Positions 4,063 through 6,503 of a stretch of 6,503 nucleotides of DNA are shown here, piece after piece. The notes under the pieces are model-generated. The model did not search any database, was not told where the DNA came from, and worked only from the letters and a program-made list of their open reading frames with translations. The DNA comes from Candidatus Gastranaerophilales bacterium (GTDB taxonomy: Bacteria > Cyanobacteriota > Vampirovibrionia > Gastranaerophilales > Gastranaerophilaceae), in contig CALVAU010000089.1 in the NCBI GenBank assembly GCA_944325615.1, positions 1 through 6,503 of the forward strand. The letters are read 5' to 3'. A program made the translations under genes and the position numbers. Position 1 is the stretch's first letter; the number at the start of each line of letters is the position of its first letter.

Positions 4063-4560
4063 ATGAAAAGAATTATTATTCATTGGACCGCAGGAGGTTA
4101 TTATCCAAATGCGGATGAGAAAAACTATTATCATTTTTTGATAGATAAAGATGGAATTTTGCATTTAGGAAAATTCAAACCGGAAGCCAACCTTAATTGT
4201 AAAAAAGGTAGCTATGCCGCACATACAGGTGGAGGAAATACCGGATCTATTGGGGTTGCTATGTGTGCGATGGCGGGTTTTAAAAATAAATCTGCTTGCG
4301 GCAATTATCCTATAACTAAAAAACAATTTGAAGCAACTATGGCTAAATGTGCAGAATTAGCTCTTAGATACAACATTTCTGTAAATTCTGCAAATATAAT
4401 GACGCATTATGAATTTGGACTTAAAAATCCAAATACTTCAAGTGCAGGCAAAATTGATGTTACTTATATCCCCCCCTATCCTTGGGTTGATAAAAATGAA
4501 GCGGGAAGTTTTATGCGATCAAAAATCAAATGGTATATTTCAAAAGTGAAAGAGGGTTAA
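4063..4560 (+). CDS. Phage-type N-acetylmuramoyl-L-alanine amidase (endolysin, Amidase_2/PGRP fold)
   Basis: Zinc-dependent peptidoglycan amidase that cleaves between MurNAc and L-Ala, expected to act as the endolysin at the end of the phage cycle. The single catalytic domain fills the 165 residues. H7 in IIHWTAGG, H115 in MTHYEFG and D132 in GKIDV are the likely zinc ligands; YHFLIDKDG (23-31) and AAHTGGGNTGSIGVAM (52-67) are further family motifs. There is no signal peptide and no separate cell-wall-binding domain, so release would need a holin, which is not seen here. AAGG (4053-4056) lies 6 nt before the ATG. Only 2 nt separate its TAA from the next ATG, suggesting coupled translation. 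A run of seven C (4470-4476) encodes part of IPPY just after D132, an unusual tract in such AT-rich DNA. Confidence 0.92.
   Translation: MKRIIIHWTAGGYYPNADEKNYYHFLIDKDGILHLGKFKPEANLNCKKGSYAAHTGGGNTGSIGVAMCAMAGFKNKSACGNYPITKKQFEATMAKCAELALRYNISVNSANIMTHYEFGLKNPNTSSAGKIDVTYIPPYPWVDKNEAGSFMRSKIKWYISKVKEG
4551..4556 (+). promoter_or_regulatory. Ribosome binding site deciding the start of the propeller-like gene
   Basis: AGAGGG lies within the last codons of the amidase gene, 6 nt before the ATG at 4563. An in-frame ATG at 4530 has no such site and would overlap the amidase, so 4563 is chosen. Confidence 0.7.
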
Positions 4561-4562
4561 TT

Positions 4563-6083
4563 ATGGAAACAGCTTATTACAATTTATCAGGCGGTATAAA
4601 TCAAGCTTTAACTAAAACAGAGTTAGGGCTCAATGTGAAAAAAATGTACTGGGCTGATAGCGAAAATGTTGAAATTTATAGAAACAGGGGGATAAAAAAA
4701 CAAGCTGGAAATGTATTGTTATGCGAGCTTCCTGAAAAAGATTCGATTACAGGTTTGCATGAAATGGTTTATAAAGAAGATCGCAAACTTATTATAACAA
4801 CAGAAACCGGTAAAATTTATATTTATAATCCTCAAACCTCCGGCTTTACCAAGCTAGATAAAACTTTAGAAGGCAAAAAGCCTTATTTTGTATCATTTTT
4901 AAATGGGGTTTTGGTAATAACTGAAAGTGACGGATTATTTTATATAAAAAACAGCGATGGTTTTGAAATAGTGGATTGTAACTTAAATGATGGATCTGGA
5001 CTTCCTGTTACAGGTAGTGTTTTGACTGTTTATCGAAGCCGAATATGGGTTGCAAGTAAATCTACAATATATTATTCAGCACTCGGAACTTATAATGATT
5101 TTACGACTGAAGGGGATGCTGGGTATATCAGTGATTTTCATACAGATACGGATGAGATTACAGGCTTAAAAGCATATAAGGATTATCTTGCGATTTATAA
5201 AAGAAATAAAGTTTATCTTTTGACAGGTACAAGTGCAGATGATTTTGCAATAGTTCCTTTTGCAGATAAAGGTACTGTCGCACCAAGAAGTATTGTGAAT
5301 GTAGAAAATAAACAATATTTTCTATCTTCAGGTATATACGCACTCGAACAAGTTGGAGAATTAAATCAAATTCAATTGGGATCAGAAATCTCAAATAACA
5401 TAAGACCGGAATTTGATAGTTTTAACAAAAGCAGTATATCAGAAACAATTTGCGTTCATTACGAAAATAAAAATCAAATGTGGTATTTTATCCCATATAA
5501 TGCAGTAGATTATTACAATACGGTATGGATTAATGATTATGTAAACAAGGCTTGGTATAAAAGAATTATCCCACAAAAGATTACAACAGCCGGATTGTTT
5601 GATGAAAGTGTTATTACAGCAGATGTTGACGGAAAAATTTATAAAGAAGACCAAGGTTCTACTTTTAATGGCGAGCCTATAAAGTTTATGTGGAAGTCTC
5701 CATTTTTAGCAATAGATTCAACATTTCATCGAAAAATAATAGATGAATTTTATTTTATTCTAGATGATGCGAGTGATAATAACTTCAATTTTTCTGTTTA
5801 CAAAGATTATGACAGTCAGGTGGCTGATGATCCTGAAAAAATTTATTCAATGCATTTTGAGCATTTGATTTGGGCAGATGATACGACATCTGATGATTTA
5901 CCTTGTCATTGGACTCCTGATGATGCTGAAATTCCTGTATGGCCTGTCAATAAAGATGTTTTAGAAAAAGCCGAGATATCTGAGGCGAATTATTCAATTC
6001 AGTTGTGCGTAGAAGGTCATGAAATTAACGAGGATGTTGTAATTATCGGACTACAATTCAGAGAAATTTATAATGACGATTAG
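4563..6083 (+). CDS. Phage structural protein, probably beta-propeller tail hub / DNA-stabilisation type
   Basis: A 506-residue protein with no signal peptide or membrane segment. The first 50 residues follow a pattern I know from phage tail or head-completion proteins: YNLSGGINQALTKTELG, then a segment with ADSENVEIYRNRGIKKQAGN. From about residue 64 there are repeated beta-strand blocks with alternating hydrophobic residues: RKLIITTETGKIYIYN, NGVLVITESDGLFYI, RSRIWVASKSTIYYSA (from about 156), KDYLAIYKRNKVYLLTG (from about 201), KQYFLSSGIYAL and KNQMWYFIPY. These look like propeller blades. The acidic C-terminal part looks like a separate beta domain. P22 gp10-like stabilisation proteins and T7 gp12-like tail proteins have this general architecture; the exact homologue cannot be named by eye. 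It lies between the amidase and the capsid gene on the same strand and ends in TAG. Confidence 0.72.
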   Translation: METAYYNLSGGINQALTKTELGLNVKKMYWADSENVEIYRNRGIKKQAGNVLLCELPEKDSITGLHEMVYKEDRKLIITTETGKIYIYNPQTSGFTKLDKTLEGKKPYFVSFLNGVLVITESDGLFYIKNSDGFEIVDCNLNDGSGLPVTGSVLTVYRSRIWVASKSTIYYSALGTYNDFTTEGDAGYISDFHTDTDEITGLKAYKDYLAIYKRNKVYLLTGTSADDFAIVPFADKGTVAPRSIVNVENKQYFLSSGIYALEQVGELNQIQLGSEISNNIRPEFDSFNKSSISETICVHYENKNQMWYFIPYNAVDYYNTVWINDYVNKAWYKRIIPQKITTAGLFDESVITADVDGKIYKEDQGSTFNGEPIKFMWKSPFLAIDSTFHRKIIDEFYFILDDASDNNFNFSVYKDYDSQVADDPEKIYSMHFEHLIWADDTTSDDLPCHWTPDDAEIPVWPVNKDVLEKAEISEANYSIQLCVEGHEINEDVVIIGLQFREIYNDD

Positions 6084-6124
6084 CACCGTTCATTCAATAT
6101 ATGTGTAATTAGTAAAAAAACATG

Positions 6125-6130
6125 AAAGGA
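6125..6130 (+). promoter_or_regulatory. Ribosome binding site of the capsid gene
   Basis: AAAGGA lies 9 nt before the ATG at 6140. An in-frame ATG at 6122 overlaps this element and has no ribosome site of its own, so 6140 is preferred. The 56-nt gap from the preceding stop shows no terminator. Confidence 0.6.
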
Positions 6131-6139
6131 AATTTGAAA

Positions 6140-6503
6140 ATGGCTGAAAATTCTTATTCTGCATTTATCCCTGAAATCTGGAGTGCAAAACTTAATACAA
6201 TGCTTGAAAAAGATTGCGTAATGCTCCAATGTGTAAACAGAAATTATGAAGGGGAAATTAAAAATCAAGGTGATAAAGTAAAAATCATAACTCCTGCTCC
6301 TGTAACTATTGAAACTTTAAGCGATGGCGCAATTACTTATGACGAATTGGCTCCAACATCATCAGATTTAATAATTGATCAGAAAAAATTCTTCGCATTC
6401 AAAATTAATGATGTAGCTCAAGTTCAGTCAAATGCAGATATTATGGAAGCTCATTTGACAAATGCAAAAAATGCAATTGAAGAAGTTCAAGATTCATATT
6501 TAC
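6140..6503 (+). CDS. Phage major capsid protein, N-terminal part (cut by window edge)
   Basis: The frame is open from the ATG to the right edge, 121 codons. The start MAENSYSAFIPEIWSAKL, the segment NYEGEIKNQGDKVKIITP and then TYDELAPTSSDLIIDQKKF followed by FKINDVAQVQ are typical of HK97-fold major capsid proteins of the P22-coat-like group. In that group a short N-terminal helix with IPEIW is followed by a beta-rich region and a spine helix; the spine region seems to begin near ADIMEAHLTNAKNAIEE. There is no scaffold or protease domain in the visible part. The protein would form the phage head. Its closeness to a propeller-like structural gene and an endolysin marks this as a virion gene cluster. 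Confidence 0.85.
   Translation, partial: MAENSYSAFIPEIWSAKLNTMLEKDCVMLQCVNRNYEGEIKNQGDKVKIITPAPVTIETLSDGAITYDELAPTSSDLIIDQKKFFAFKINDVAQVQSNADIMEAHLTNAKNAIEEVQDSYL

Noticed and set aside
5158..5654. Minus-strand ORFs opposite the propeller-like gene
   Set aside because: Low-complexity products with no ribosome site; shadows of the plus-strand gene.
6080..6268. 62-aa minus-strand ORF across the capsid gene start
   Set aside because: It is antisense to a clear capsid reading frame and has no supporting signals.

Overview
The window reads as a low-GC bacterial chromosome segment with host genes on the left (about 1-3000) and a piece of a tailed-phage/prophage structural region on the right (about 3180-6503, running off the edge). 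AT-rich composition, Shine-Dalgarno-led genes mixed with leaderless ones, and a flagellar/type III export ATPase would fit a gut Melainabacteria/Gastranaerophilales-like or clostridial organism. That assignment is an inference from style only; no rRNA or other taxonomic marker is present.

Host part. A GC-richer, hairpin-forming, apparently non-coding block (about 70-155) precedes a FliI/SctN-type export ATPase gene. Its promoter places the transcription start on the ATG itself. The ATPase frame is interrupted by an in-frame TGA (1312-1314) in the conserved HYPAIDVL-x-SISR segment. The same frame then continues without a shift through the normal C-terminal domain to a TAA at 1579-1581, so there is one gene (235-1581) split by a nonsense codon, not two genes. 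A small unknown gene on the minus strand (1578-1823) meets it tail to tail, sharing the palindromic TTAA at the two stops, and is transcribed from a near-consensus promoter. Divergent from it is a 67-residue Cro/C1-type regulator (1934-2137), again apparently leaderless. A ZIP-family metal transporter (ZupT-like, 2195-2998) follows and ends in a strong hairpin terminator.

Phage part. After the terminator lies a 46-nt near-perfect palindrome (3090-3135). It is followed by a Cys-rich probable zinc-binding protein (3231-3626), a structured non-coding stretch closed by a textbook terminator (3717-3746), and a free-standing LuxR-type HTH protein (3837-4040). Next come a zinc amidase/endolysin (4063-4560), a propeller-like phage structural protein (4563-6083) and the first 121 residues of a major capsid protein (6140 to the edge). 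The HTH, amidase, propeller and capsid genes are closely spaced on one strand and probably form one late transcription unit. No integrase, terminase or portal gene is visible here, so whether this is an intact prophage, a remnant or a domesticated module cannot be decided from this window.

All eight complete genes end in TAA (five) or TAG (three). The only TGA with coding context is the one inside the ATPase gene.
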